Source of the DNA: Aegilops tauschii subsp. strangulata
Lineage: Eukaryota > Streptophyta > Magnoliopsida > Poales > Poaceae
DNA length: 64,000 nucleotides
Reading direction: 5' to 3'
Assembly: GCF_002575655.3 (NCBI RefSeq)
Contig: NC_053039.3
Span: forward strand, 378,177,633-378,241,632
Below the pieces are notes generated by a model, which was given only the letters and a program-made list of their open reading frames with translations, searched no databases and was not told the DNA's origin. Within the stretch, counting starts at the first letter, position 1. Each line of letters opens with the position of its first letter. Position numbers and translations under genes: made by a program. This document shows positions 22,427-35,065 of the stretch, piece by piece.

Positions 22427-24422
22427 TTGCAAATTGATGTAGGAGACAAAGACCCTTCGGAAGCAATCCAAGACTTGTCTTTTGGCAAGATTCGTCCAAC
22501 GGAGGTGAAGGAGAGTACCTCGTCCGTCCAAGTGGAAGCTTCTACCTCACGACAAGGTGAACCAAGAATTGATACGGAAGCATCCACAAGTGGGACACAC
22601 CAAGACGAAGAAAACTATGAAGCACACCAAGAAGAACATCAACAACCTGCTTCTCCACCACGACAAGAGAATGACAATGTCAACAATGAAGAAGGCCAAG
22701 AAGAAGAACAAGATGAAGAAGATGTTCCACCCCGAGCCAAGCCAAAGCTCCCACGAGTTCGAGCAAGAATCGCCAAAGATCATCCCGTCGAGCAAATCTA
22801 CAATAATATCCAAACTGGGAGAATAACTCGCTCTAAAACTCTTTTGGCTAATTTTTGTGAACATTACTCATTCATCTCTAGCATTGAACCTATGAAGGTT
22901 GAAGAAGCATTGGAAGATCCGGATTGGATAAACGCTATGCATGAAGAGCTACACAACTTTGAGAGAAATCAAGTATGGACATTGGTCGAGAAGCCCGACA
23001 ATAACCACAACATCATTGGTACCAAATGGGTGTTTCGCAACAAGCAAGATGAAGATGGTCAAGTCGTCCGCAACAAAGCACGCCTAGTCTCCCAAGGCTA
23101 CACTCAAGTCGAAGGTATGGACTATGGTGAGACATATGCTCCCGTTGCTAGACTTGAGTCCATTCGCATCTTACTTGCTTATGCTAATCACCATGGTATC
23201 ACCTTGTACCAAATGGACATTAAAAGTGCTTTCCTAAATGGTGAAATTGAGGAGGAAGTTTATGTTAAGCAACCTCCCGGCTTTGTCAATCCTAAGAAAC
23301 CTAATCATGTCTACAAACTTCACAAAGCCCTTTATGGTCTTAAACAAGCTCCTAGAGCGTGGTATAAATGCTTAACCAAGTTCCTTATTGAAAAAGGCTT
23401 TGAAATTGGTAAAACTGATTCTACTCTTTTTACTAAAAGGGTTAATGGAGAACTATTTGTGTGCCAAATTTATGTTGATGATATTATATTTGGTTCGACT
23501 AACCCTCATTTTAGTGAGAAGTTTGTAAAGCTAATGTCGGAGAAGTTTGAGATGTCTATGATGAGTGAACTCAAATTCTTTCTCAGTTTGCAAATCAAGC
23601 AAACTAAGGAAGGTACCTGTGTCTCTCAAACAAAGTACACCAAGGACTTATTCAAGAAGTTCAATATGCAAGAATGCAAAGGTATGACTACACCCATGCC
23701 TACTAGTGGACATCTTGATTTGACCAAAGATGGTGAACCGGTTGATCAAAAAGTTTACCGGTCTATGATTGGTTCATTCTTATATCTATGTGTCTCTCGT
23801 CCCGATATTATGCTAAGTGTGTGCATGTGCACGATATCAAGCGGCACCTAAAGAATGTCATCTTAAGGCTGTGAAAAGGATAGTGAGATACTTAATACAT
23901 ACACCAAATTTTGGCATTTGGTATCCTAAGAGGTCTTCCTTTGATCTTGTTGGCTACTCCGATTTGGACTATGCCGGAGACAAGGTTGATAGAAAGTCCA
24001 CTTCGGGTACTTGTCAATTTCTTGGTAGATCTCTTGTGTCTTGGTCCTCCAAGAAACAAAACTCGGTATCCTTATCCACCGCCGAAGCGGAATACATTAC
24101 CTCTGGTTCATGTTGTGCTCAATTACTTTGGATGACCCAAACTCTTAAAGATTATGGGATATATGTGAAACATGTTCCATTGTTGTGTGACAATGAAAGT
24201 GCTATTAAGACTGCTCACAATCCCGTGCAACATTCTCGAACTAAACATATTGAAGATCGTCATCATTTCATTCGAGACCATGTTGCCAAAGGGGACATTA
24301 ATCTTAAGCATGCTCGCACCGATATGCAATTAGCGGATATATTTACCAAACCGCTTGATGAGAAAGTCTTTTGCCGTTTGAGAGGTGAATTGAACATCAT
24401 TGATGCTTCAAACTTGGAGTAG
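22427..24422 (+). pseudogene. Copia reverse transcriptase and RNase H (element C)
   Basis: After a low-complexity acidic linker (22500-22780, EEGQEEEQDEED), RT starts near 22890 (DPDWINAMHEEL) with KWVFRNK, YAPVARLES, QMDIKSAFLNG and the catalytic box YVDDIIFGS at about residue 345. The frame breaks near 23825 by a small indel: the first frame ends at 23851, and coding continues in another frame as AAPKECHLKAVKRI. RNase H has YSDLDYAGDKVDRKSTSGT, STAEAEYI and LLCDNESAI, with active-site Asp/Glu residues intact, and ends DIFTKPL...NIIDASNLE at 24422. Most of the domain is well preserved. Confidence 0.92.
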
Positions 24423-24810
24423 GAACTCCATTTGGATACATGCAAGGCATGAGTCTTTGACTAATCCTTGATATTTCTTTCATGATGCTATCTATATGTC
24501 TTGGATACTTTTGCACCCTTGCATGCTATCTAACCCTTGTAGGTACTTGGATGAATCTAAATCCATGAGATTGCAACTCACTCACATCTTGAGCAATCTC
24601 TACATCACCAAGTCTCTATACAATGGTGGTTGAAGTCAAGGAAGCACAAAACCCCTCAAATATATCCTTTGACTCATTCTATGTTAAATTTTATGATTGT
24701 CATTTTGGATACACAAGTGCTCTTCCTTGCAAAGCTAACCCATGTAGGAAGATGAACTCAAACTCCAAGTGGTGCTCCCAACTCTTGATGAGCTACATCA
24801 ACCTTGAGCA
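24423..24810 (+). other. 3' non-coding region of C, part left of Angela L
   Basis: No gene is seen. It continues after the L insertion at 33556. GAGCA at 24806-24810 is the left TSD of L. Confidence 0.75.
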
Positions 24811-26554
24811 TGTTGGGGAACGTAGTAATTTCAAAAAAATTCCTACGCACACGCAAGATCATGGTGATGCATAGCAACAAGAGGGGAGAGTGTTGTCCAC
24901 GTACCCTCGTAGACCGAAAGCGGAAGCGTTATCACAACGCGGTTGATGTAGTCGTACGTCTTCACGATCCGACCGATCAAGTACCGAACGCACGGCACCT
25001 CCGAGTTCAGCACACGTTCAGCTCGATGACGTCCCACGAACTCCGATCCAGCCGAGTGTTGAGGGAGAGTTTCGTCAGCACGATGGCGTGGTGACGACGA
25101 TGATGTTCTACCGACACAGGTCTTCGCCTAAGCTCCGCAACGATATTATCGAGGTGTAATGTGGTGGAGGGGGGCACCGCACACGGCTAAAATATCGTAG
25201 ATCAATTGTGTGTCCAGAGGTGCCCCCTGCCCCCGTATATAAAGGAGCAAGGGGGAGGCTGGCCGGCCCTTGGGGCGCGCCAAGGAGGGGGGGGAGTCCT
25301 CCTCCTAGTAGGAGTAGGACTCCCCTTTCCTAGTCCAACTAGGAAGAGAGAAGGGGGAAGGAAAGAGAGGGAGAGGGAGAGGGAAAGAGGGGCCGCGCCC
25401 CCCCTCCCCTAGTCCAATTCGGACTCCTCATGGGAGGGGGCGTGCCACCTCCTGGGCTGCTGCCCTCTCTCTCCCCTCAGGCCCACTAAGGCCCAATACT
25501 TCCCCGGGGGGTTTCGGTAACCCCTCCGGCACTCCGGTTTTATCCGAAACTTCTCCGGAACACTTCCGGTGTCCGAATATAGTCGTCCAATATATCAATC
25601 TTTATGTCTCGACCATTTCGAGACTCCTCGTCATGTCCGTGATCACATCCGGGACTCCGAACAACCTTCCATACATCAAAACATATAAACTCATAATATA
25701 ACTGTCATCGTAACTTTAAGCGTGCGGACCCTACGGGTTCGAGAACTATGTAGACATGACCGAGACACCTCTCCGGTCAATAACCAATAGCGGAACCTGG
25801 ATGCTCATATTGGTTCCTACATATTCTACGAAGATCTTTATCGGTCAGACCGCATAACAACATACGTTGTTCCCTTTGTCATCGGTATGTAACTTGCCCG
25901 AGATTCGATCATCGGTATCTCGATACCTAGTTCAATCTCGTTACCGGCAAGTCTCTTTACTCGTTCCGTAATACATCATCCCGCAACTAACTCATTAGTC
26001 ACAATGCTTGCAAGGCTTATAGTGATGTGCATTACCGAGTGGGCCCAGAGATACCTCTCCGACAATCGGAGTGACAAATCCTAATCTTGAAATACGCTAA
26101 CCCAACAAGTACCTTTGGAGACACCTGTAGAGCACCTTTATAATCACCCAGTTACATTGTGACGTTTGGTAGCACACAAAGTGTTCCTCCGGTAAACGGG
26201 AGTTGCATAATCTCATAGTCATAGGAACATGTATAAGTCATGAAGAAAGCAATAGCAACATACTAAACGATCGAGTGCTAAGCTAACGGAATGGGTCAAG
26301 TCAATCACGTCATTCTCCTAATGAGGTGATCCCGTTAATCAAATGACAACTCATGTCTATGGCTAGGAAACATAACCATCTTTGATTAACGAGCTAGTCA
26401 AGTAGAGGCATACTAGTGACACTCTGTTTGTCTATGTATTCACACATGTATTATGTTTCCGGTTAATACAATTCTAGCATTAATAATAGACATTTATCAT
26501 GATATAAGGAAATAAATAATACTTTATTATTGCCTCTAGGGCATATTTCCTTCA
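24811..26554 (-). repeat. 3' LTR of L
   Basis: 1744 bp. On the minus strand it starts TGAAGGAAATATGCCC, directly after the purine tract complementary to 26555-26568. It contains a GC-rich, purine-rich leader with a TATATAAAGG box at about 25236-25245 on the plus strand. Confidence 0.94.
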
Positions 26555-26568
26555 GTCTCCCACTTGCA
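26555..26568 (-). other. Polypurine tract of L
   Basis: Minus strand GTGCAAGTGGGAGA directly before the LTR start, the plus-strand priming site. Confidence 0.85.
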
Positions 26569-26587
26569 CTAGAGTCAATAATCTAGA

Positions 26588-28102
26588 TTACACCTTAATG
26601 ATTCTTACACCCATGGAGTCTTGGTGCTGATCATGTTTTGCTCGTGGAAGAGGCTTAGTCAACGGGTCTGCAACATTCAGATCCGTATGTATCTTGCAAA
26701 TTTCTATGTCTCCCACCTGGACTAAATCCCGGATGGAATTGAAGCGTCTTTTGATGTGCTTGGTTCTCTTGTGAAATCTGGATTCCTTTGCTAAGGCAAT
26801 TGCACCAGTATTGTAACAAAAGATTTTCATTGGTCCCGGTGCACTAGGTATGACACCTAGATCGGATATGAACTCTTTCATCCAGACTCCTTCATTTGCT
26901 GCTTCCGATGCAGCTATGTACTCCGCTTCACACGTAGATCCCGCCACGACACTTTGCTTAGAACTGCACCAACTGACAGCTCCACCGTTCAATGTAAATA
27001 CGTATCCGGTTTGTGATTTAGAATCGTCCAGATCAGTGTCAAAGCTTGCATCAACGTAACCTCTTATGATGAGCTCTTTGTCACCTCCATAAATGAGAAA
27101 TATATCCTTAGTCCTTTTCAGGTATTTCAGGATGTTTTTGACCGCTGTCCAGTGATCCACTCCTGGATTACTTTGGTACCTCCCGGCTAAACTTATAGCA
27201 AGGCACACATCAGGTCTGGTACACAGCATTGCATACATGATAGAGCCTATGGCTGAAGCATAGGGAACATCTTTCATCTTCTCTCTATCTTCTGCAGTGG
27301 TCGGGCATTGAGTCTTACTCAATCTCACACTTTCTAGTACAGGCAAGAACCCTTTCTTTGCTTGATCCATTTTGAACTTCTTTAAAACTTTATCAAGGTA
27401 TGTGCTTTGTGAAAGTCCAATTAAGCGTCTTGATCAATCTCTATAGATCTTAATGCCTAATATATATGCAGCTTCACCGAGGTCTTTCATTGAAAAACTC
27501 TTATTCAAGTATCCCTTTATGCTATCCAGAAATTCTATATCATTTCCAATCAGCAATATGTCATCCACATATAATATCAGAAATGCTACTGAGCTCCCAC
27601 TCACTTTCTTGTAAATACAGGCTTCTCCAAAAGTCTGTATAAAACCAAATGCTTTGATCACACTATCAAAGCGTTTATTCCAACTCCGAGAGGCTTGCAC
27701 CAGTCCATAAATGGATCGCTGGAGCTTGCACACTTTGTTAGCTCCCTTTGGATCGACAAAACCTTCCGGTTGCATCATATACAATTCTTCTTCCAGAAAT
27801 CCATTCTGGAATGCAGTTTTGACATCCATTTGCCAAATTTCATAATCATAAAATGCGGCAATTGCTAACATGATTCGGACAGACTTAAGCATCGCTACGG
27901 GTGAGAAGGTCTCATCGTAGTCAATCCCTTGAACTTGTCGAAAACCTTTCACAACAAGTCGAGCTTTATAGACAGTAACATTACCGTCAGTGTCAGTCTT
28001 CTTCTTGAAGATCCATTTATTTTCAATGGCTTGCCGACCATCGGGCAAGTCAACCAAAGTCCATACTTTGTTCTCATACATGGATCCCATCTCGGATTTC
28101 AT
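26588..28102 (-). pseudogene. Copia reverse transcriptase and RNase H (element L)
   Basis: RT is readable from KSEMGSMYENKVWTLVDLP through KWIFKKKTDTDG, YDETFSPVA, IWQMDVKTAFQNG and the catalytic YVDDILLIG. A TGA at 27434-27436 interrupts the frame at IYRD, and the same frame continues to RNase H (GYVDASFDTDLDDSKSQTGY, STCEAEYIAAS). In RNase H the Asp expected in the xDNTGAIAL motif is Tyr (FCYNTGAIAL), so an active-site acidic residue is lost. It ends DPLTKPLPRAKHDQH...IIKV. It lies in a different frame from gag-integrase. Confidence 0.93.
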
Positions 28103-28221
28103 GGCCTCAAGCTATTTTGCGGAATCTGGGCTCACCATCGCTTCTTCAGAGTTCGTAGGTTCGTCATGGTCTAGTAACATAACCTCTAGAACAGGATTAC
28201 CGTACCACTCTGGTGCGGATC

Positions 28222-30573
28222 TTAATCTGGTTGACCTACGAGGTTCAGTAATAACTTGATCTGAAGTTTCATGATCATTATCATTAACTTCCCACTAATT
28301 GGTGTAGGTGTCGCAGAAACTGGTTTCTGTGATGATCTACTTTCCAATAAGGGAGCAGGTACAGTTACCTCATCAAGTTCTACTTTCCTCCCACTCACTT
28401 CTTTCGAGAGAAACTCCTTCTCTAGAAAGGATCCATTCTTAGCAACGAATATCTTGCCTTTGGATCTGTGATAGAAGGTGTACCCAACAGTCTCCTTTGG
28501 GTATCCTATGAAGACACATTTCTCCGATTTAGGTTCGAGCTTATCAGGTTGAAGTTTCTTCACATAAGCATCGCAACCCCAAACTTTAAGATACGACAAC
28601 TTTGGTTTCTTGCCAAACCATAGTTCATAAGGTGTCGTTTCAACGGATTTTGATGGTGCCCTATTTAGAGTGAATGCAGCCGTCTCTAAAGCAGAACCCC
28701 AAAATGATAGCGGTAAATTAGTAAGAGACATCATAGATCGCACCATATCTAGTAAAGTACGATTACGACGTTCGGACACACCATTACGCTGTGGTGTTCC
28801 GGGTGGCGTGAGTTGCGGAACTATTCCGCATTGTTTCAAATGTAGGCCAAACTCGTAACTCAAATATTCTCCTCCACGATCAGATCGTAGAAATTTTATT
28901 TTCTTGTTACGATGATTTTCAACTTCACTCTGAAATTCTTTGAACTTTTCAAATGTTTCAGACTTATGTTTCATTAAGTAGATATACCCATATCTGCTCA
29001 AATCATCTGTGAAGGTGAGAAAATAACGATATCCGCCACGAGCCTCAATATTCATCGGACCACATACATCTGTATGTATGATTTCCAATAAATATGTTGC
29101 TCTCTCCATAGTTCCGGAGAACGGTGTTTTAGTCATCTTGCCCATGAGGCACGGTTCGCAAGTACCAAGTGATTCATAATCAAGTGATTCCAAAAGTCCA
29201 TTAGTATGGAGTTTATTCATGCGCTTTACACCGATATGACCTAAACGGCAGTGCCACAAATAAGTTGCACTGTCATTATCAACTCTGCATCTTTTGGCTT
29301 CGACATTATGAATATGTGTGTCACTACTATCGTGATTCATTAAAAATAGACCACTCTTCAAGGGTGCATGACCATAAAAGATATTATTCATATAAATAGA
29401 ACAACCATTATTCTCTGATTTAAATGAATAACCGTCTCGCATTAAACAAGATCCAGATATAATGTTCATGCTCAACGCTGGCACCAAATAACAATTATTT
29501 AGGTCTAATACTAATCCCGAAGGTAGATGTAGAGGTAGCGTGCCGACCGTGGTCACATCGACTTTGGAACCATTTCCCACGCGCATCATCACCTTGTCCT
29601 TAGCCAATCTTTGCTTAATCCATAGCCCCTGTTTCGAGTTGCAAATATTAGCAACAGAACCAGTATCAAATACCCAGGTGTTACTGTGAGCATTAGTAAG
29701 GTACACATCAATAACATGTATATCACATATACCTTTGTTAACCTTGCCATCCTTCTTATCCGCCAAATACTTGGGGTAGTTCCGCTTCCAGTGACCAGTC
29801 TGCTTGCAGTAGAAGCACTTAGTTTTAGGCTTAGGTCCAGACTTGGGTTTCTTCTCCTGAACATCAACTTGCTTGTTGTTCTTCTTGAAGTTCCCCTTCT
29901 TCTTCCCTTTGCCCTTTTTCTTGAAACTAGTGGTTTTACTGACCATCAACACTTGATGCTCCTTTTTGATTTCTACCTCCGCTGCCTTTAGCATTGCGAA
30001 GAGCTCGGGAATTGTCTTATTCATCCCTTGCATGTTATAGTTCATCACGAAGCTCTTGTAGCTTGGTGGCAGTGGTTGAAGAATTCTGTCAATGACGCTA
30101 TCATCCGGAAGATTAACTCCCAGTTGAATCAAGTGATTATTATACCCAGACATTTTGAGTATATGCTCACTGACAGAACTATTCTCTTCCATCTTGCAGC
30201 TGTAGAACTTATTGGAGACTTCATATCTCTCAATCCGGGCATTTGCTTGAAATATTAACTTCAACTCCTGGAACATCTCATATGCTCCATGACGTTCAAA
30301 ACGTCGTTGAAGACCCGGTTCTAAGCCGTAAAGCATGGCACACTGAACTATCGAGTAGTTATCAGCTTTGCTCTGCTAGACGTTCATAACTTCTGGTGTT
30401 GCTCTTGCAGGAGGCCTGGCACCTAGCGGCGCTTCCAGGACGTAATTCTTCTGTGCAGCGATGAGGATAATCCTCAAGTTACGGACCCAGTCCGTGTAAT
30501 TGCTACCATCATCTTTAAACTTTGCTTTCTCAAGGAACGCATTAAAATTCAACGGAACAACAGCACGGGCCAT
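28222..30573 (-). pseudogene. Copia gag, protease and integrase (element L)
   Basis: ATG at 30573 (MARAVVPLNFNAFLEKAKF) begins gag; a TAG at 30376-30378 breaks it after 65 codons, and the same frame then runs 704 codons. The zinc knuckle reads CFYCKQTGHWKRNY, its last Cys replaced by Tyr. Protease has FDTGS. Integrase has an intact zinc site (HCRLGHIG, CEPCLMGK) and the catalytic residues in HTDVCGPM, SDRGGEYL and GVSERRNRTL. The C-terminus ends by a frameshift near 28250-28300 (MIMIMKLQIKLL is out of frame); RT continues in another frame. Confidence 0.93.
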
Positions 30574-31798
30574 TTATCTACAATTAACATAGACAAGCAA
30601 GATACTATCAGGTACTAAGTTCATGATACATTCAAGTTCAATTAATCATATTACTTAAGAACTCCTACTTAGATAGACATCCCTCTAATCATCTAAGTGA
30701 TTACGTGATCCAAATCAACTAAACCATGTCCGATCATCACGTGAGATGGAGTAGTTTCAATGATGAACATCACTATGTTGATCATATCTACTATATGATT
30801 CACGCTCGACCTTTCGGTCTCCGTGTTCCGAGGCCATATCTGCATATGCTAGGCTCGTCAAGTTTAACCTGAGTATTCCGCGTGTGCAACTGTTTTGCAC
30901 CCGTTGTATTTGAACGTATAGCCTATCACACCCGATCATCACGTGGTGTCTCAGCACGAAGAACTTTCGCAACGGTGCATACTCAGGGAGAACACTTTTA
31001 TCTTGAAATTTTAGTGAGAGATCATCTTATAATGCTACCGTCAATCAAAGCAAGATAAGATGCATAAAAGATTAACATCACATGCAATCAATATAAGTGA
31101 TATGATATGGCCATCATCATCTTGTGCTTGTGATCTCCATCTCCGAAGCACCGTCATGATCACCATCGCCACCGGCGCGACACCTTGATCTCCATCGTAG
31201 TATCGTTGTCGTCTCGCCAACTTATTGCTTTTACGACTATTGCTACCCCTTAGTGATAAAGTAAAACAATTACATGGCGATTGCATTGCATATAATAAAG
31301 CGACAACCATATGGCTCCTGCCAGTTGCCGATAACTCGGTTACAAAACATGATCATCTCATACAATAAAATATAGCATCATGTCTTGACCATATCACATC
31401 ACAACATGCCCTGCAAAAACAAGTTAGACGTCCTCTACTTTGTTGTTGCAAGTTTTACGTGGCTGCTACGGGCTTAGCAAGAACCGTTCTTACCTACGCA
31501 TCAAAACCACAACGATAGTTTGTCAAGTTGGTGCTGTTTTAACCTTCGCAAGGACCGGGCGTAGCCACACTCGGTTCAACTAAAGTGAGAGAGACAGACA
31601 CCCGCCAGTCACCTTTAATCAACGAGTGCTCGCAACGGTGAAACCAGTCTCGCGTAAGCGTACGCGTAATGTCGGTCCGGGCCGCTTCATCTCACAATAC
31701 CGCTGAACCAAAGTATGACATGCTGGTAAGCAGTATGACTTATATCGCCCACAACTCACTTGTGTTCTACTCGTGCATAGCATCAACGCATAAAACCT
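30574..31798 (-). other. Long untranslated leader of L
   Basis: About 1.2 kb between the primer binding site and gag. No gene is seen, as usual for BARE/Angela leaders. Confidence 0.8.
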
Positions 31799-31811
31799 GG
31801 CTCGGATGCCA
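31799..31811 (-). other. Primer binding site of L, mutated
   Basis: Minus strand TGGCATCCGAGCC, matching the initiator-Met site TGGTATCAGAGCC at 11 of 13 bases. The two changes (T to C, A to C) probably arose after insertion. Confidence 0.8.
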
Positions 31812-31812
31812 C

Positions 31813-33555
31813 TGTTGGGGAACGTAGTAATTTCAAAAAAATTCCTACGCACACGCAAGATCATGGTGATGCATAGCAACGAGAGGGGAGAGTGTTGTCC
31901 ACGTACCCTCGTAGACCGAAAGCGGAAGCGTTATCACAACGCGGTTGATGTAGTCATACGTCTTCACGGTCCGACCGATCAAGTACCGAACGCACGGCAC
32001 CTCCGAGTTCAGCACACGTTCAACTCGATGACGTCCCTCGAACTCCGATCCAGCCGAGTGTTGAGGGAGAGTTTCGTCAGCACGATGGCGTGGTGACGAC
32101 GATGATGTTCTACCGACACAGGTCTTCGCCTAAGCTCCGCAACAATATTATCGAGGTGTAATATGGTGGAGGGGGGCACCGCACACGGCTAAAATATCGT
32201 ATATCAATTGTGTGTCTAGAGGTGCCCCCTGCCCCCCGTATATAAAGGAGCAAGGGGGAAGGCCGGCCGGCCCTTGGGGCGCGCCAAGGAGGGGGGGAGT
32301 CCTCCTCCTAGTAGGAGTAGGACTCCCCTTTCCTAGTCCAACTAGGAAGAGAGAAGGGGGAAGGAAAGAGAGGGAGAGGGAGAGGGAAAGAGGGGCCGCG
32401 CCCCCTCCCCTAGTCCAATTCGGACTCCTCATGGGAGGGGGCGCGCCACCTCCTGGGCTGCTGCCCTCTCTCTCCCCTCATGCCCACTAAGGCCCAATAC
32501 TTTCCCGGGGCGTTCCGGTAACCCCTTCGGCACTCCGGTTTTATCCGAAACTTCTCCGGAACACTTCCGGTGTCCGAATATAGTCGTCCAATATATCAAT
32601 CTTTATGTCTCGACCATTTCGAGACTCCTCGTCATGTCCGTGTTCACATCTGGGACTCCGAACAACCTTCGGTACATCAAAACATATAAACTCATAATAT
32701 AACTGTCATCGTAACTTTAAGCGTGCGGACCCTACTGGTTCGAGAACTATGTAGACATGACCGAGACACCTCTCCGGTCAATAACCAATAGCGGAACCTG
32801 GATGCTCATATTGGTTCCTACATATTCTACGAAGATCTTTATCGGTCAGACCGCATAACAACATACGTTGTTCCCTTTGTCATCGGTATGTTACTTGCCC
32901 GAGATTCGATCGTCGGTATCTCGATACCTAGTTCAATCTCGTTACCGGCAAGTCTCTTTACTCGTTCCGTAATACATCATCCCGCAACTAACTCATTAGT
33001 CACAATGCTTGCAAGGCTTATAGTGATGTGCATTACCGAGTGGGCCCAGAGATACCTCTCCGACAATCGGAGTGACAAATCCTAATCTCGAAATACGCCA
33101 ACCCAACAAGTACCTTTGGAGACACCTGTAGAGCACCTTTATAATCACCCAGTTACGTTGTGACGTTTGGTAGCACACAAAGTGTTCCTCCGGTAAACGG
33201 GAGTTGCATAATCTCATAGTCATACGAACATGTATAAGTCATGAAGAAAGCAATAGCAACATACTAAACGATCGAGTGCTAAGCTAACGGAATGGGTCAA
33301 GTCAATCACGTCATTCTCCTAATGAGGTGATCCCGTTAATCAAATGACAACTCATGTCTATGGCTAGGAAACATAACCATCTTTGATTAACGAGCTAGTC
33401 AAGTAGAGGCATACTAGTGACACTCTGTTTGTCTATGTATTCACACATGTATTATGTTTCTGGTTAATACAATTCTAGCATGAATAATAGACATTTATCA
33501 TGATATAAGGAAATAAATAATACTTTATTATTGCCTCTAGGGCATATTTCCTTCA
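31813..33555 (-). repeat. 5' LTR of L
   Basis: 1743 bp, very close to the 3' LTR. Differences seen include gtagtcatacg/gtagtcgtacg, gtctagagg/gtccagagg and one extra base in a C run. It is followed on the plus strand by TSD gagca. Confidence 0.95.
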
Positions 33556-33560
33556 GAGCA

Positions 33561-35065
33561 ACCCACACAAGTTCGACTACGTGATCAAGATCAACACCAC
33601 CACCCAAGGTATGCTATTCCATCTTAGAGAAGCTTTACTCCAAGTCATGGGATAAAGCAACTAAACAAGATGTGAATACATCAAGAAGCTTAAACGTAAA
33701 ATGGTAACCCCATTTTGAGCTTAAACGATGAGTATGACCAAAGATCAAGTGACCTCACTTGACTCCTAAGTCAATATACTCTAACATAGGTGACTTTGTC
33801 ACCGCCCACTTCTAGATGAAGTTCTCTTGTGTTTCCTCTTGCATTTGTCTCGTGCATTTGTGTTTCCTCTTTCAAAAAAAAACTTCATCTAGATCTTTTC
33901 TTCTCTTTTCTGTTCTGCATTTTCTGCATCAAATTCCTTGCAAATCCTTGTGAGATCTTAAAGTGCCTAGTGAGCTGAGGTGACAAGTGTTTTACTGTGA
34001 TGAACTCGGTCACACCGATCTGTTTTCTTCGGCCCAGCCGAATTCTCTCGGTGCCACCGAAGCACACAACTCGGTGCTACCGATTTCACTACAGGAAAGA
34101 CAACTTGCCATTTATTTCTGCAGTCTTTTTGCTCCAGCTCCACCCAATGATTCTTGTCCTCTACCAGCATCATGTGCAACATGCTGCTTTGCTCTTTGAC
34201 TCAAGGACCAAACCCTTTTGCAATGAAACAAAAATCCAGGAGAGCCCTTCTTGGAAATTGATGTCAAAGGGGGAGAGAGGGATCACATCAAAGCTCTACG
34301 CTTAATCATTTCTATAGGGGGAGAGGATACTCAGGGGGAGTGTGTGTAAGAAACCTCATACCTCAGATGCTTGGTGTTCAACAGGAGAGAAGTTACATGT
34401 CTTTAAGAGGGGAAAGACATGTTCATATTTGATTGCTTGCATTAATTATGTTGTTTTTCTTTTGCTCTGATTTTCTGTTCCCTACCTTCTCCCAATATCC
34501 CATCCAAGATTCAGGGGGAGCAAGACATCTAAGGGAAGGAAATCTCTGATTTTATTGCATATCTTTACCTTTGGGGACATGTCTATACCCAATGGGGTAC
34601 TCAGTACTCACTCTATACATGTCATCCAGTCTTGGTTCTCTTGTGGTTTCTTTTGTTTGCTCTGGCTAGTAGGTGTATCTATGTTGTCTAACCTTGTTTG
34701 CTCAGGTTCATTCCTTCCTAAGCCAACTCAAGACCACAAGGTAAGTATATGCATCACAGTCATGTGTATGAGAATTTCTTGCTGATGTACATACTGTTTG
34801 CAAGAAGGACTCATGGGCATGAAGGTACATTTCCTATATTCACATCATTTGCTCTGATGCACATAGCCAAGATACATGTAACACATGGCTTACTCTGTCA
34901 TGCTTATGCATTCACATGCTCCTATGTTTCATATTTACATGATTGCATACATGAAGGGGGAGCCTACGCATGTTACATGTCTTTCCAAAGCTTTGCGTAT
35001 TGCTCTCTATATCTTTATCTAAAGCTTTGATGTATGTTGTCATCAATTACCAAAAAGGGGGAGAT
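33561..35065 (+). other. 3' non-coding region of C with several purine tracts
   Basis: No coding region is seen. G-rich purine tracts occur at about 34267-34279 (AAAGGGGGAGAGAGG), 34316-34342, 34511-34520 (CAGGGGGAGCA), 34956-34963 and the final PPT CAAAAAGGGGGAGAT at 35051-35065, directly before the 3' LTR. Four palindrome-like words of the TCGGT...ACCGA type also lie at 34008-34084. Repeated tracts of this kind are characteristic of Sireviruses. Confidence 0.75.

Larger units (their letters stand above)
24811..33555 (-). mobile_element. Element L: Angela/BARE-type Ty1/copia retrotransposon inside C
   Basis: Antisense element with LTRs 31813-33555 (5') and 24811-26554 (3'), TSD gagca at 24806-24810 and 33556-33560, gag-protease-integrase at 30573-28222 and RT-RNase H at 28102-26588. 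The LTR sequence (GGCATATTTCC...TGTTGGGGAACG read on the plus strand) is that of the BARE/Angela/WIS group, the most abundant copia group in Triticeae. The two LTRs differ at only a few dozen of about 1744 sites, so this is one of the youngest layers. It is inactivated by two stops, a frameshift and active-site changes. Confidence 0.95.

Noticed and set aside
24804..25094. 96-codon ORF also present at 31806-32096
   Set aside because: It lies in the two LTRs of Angela element L; the leader is non-coding in this family.
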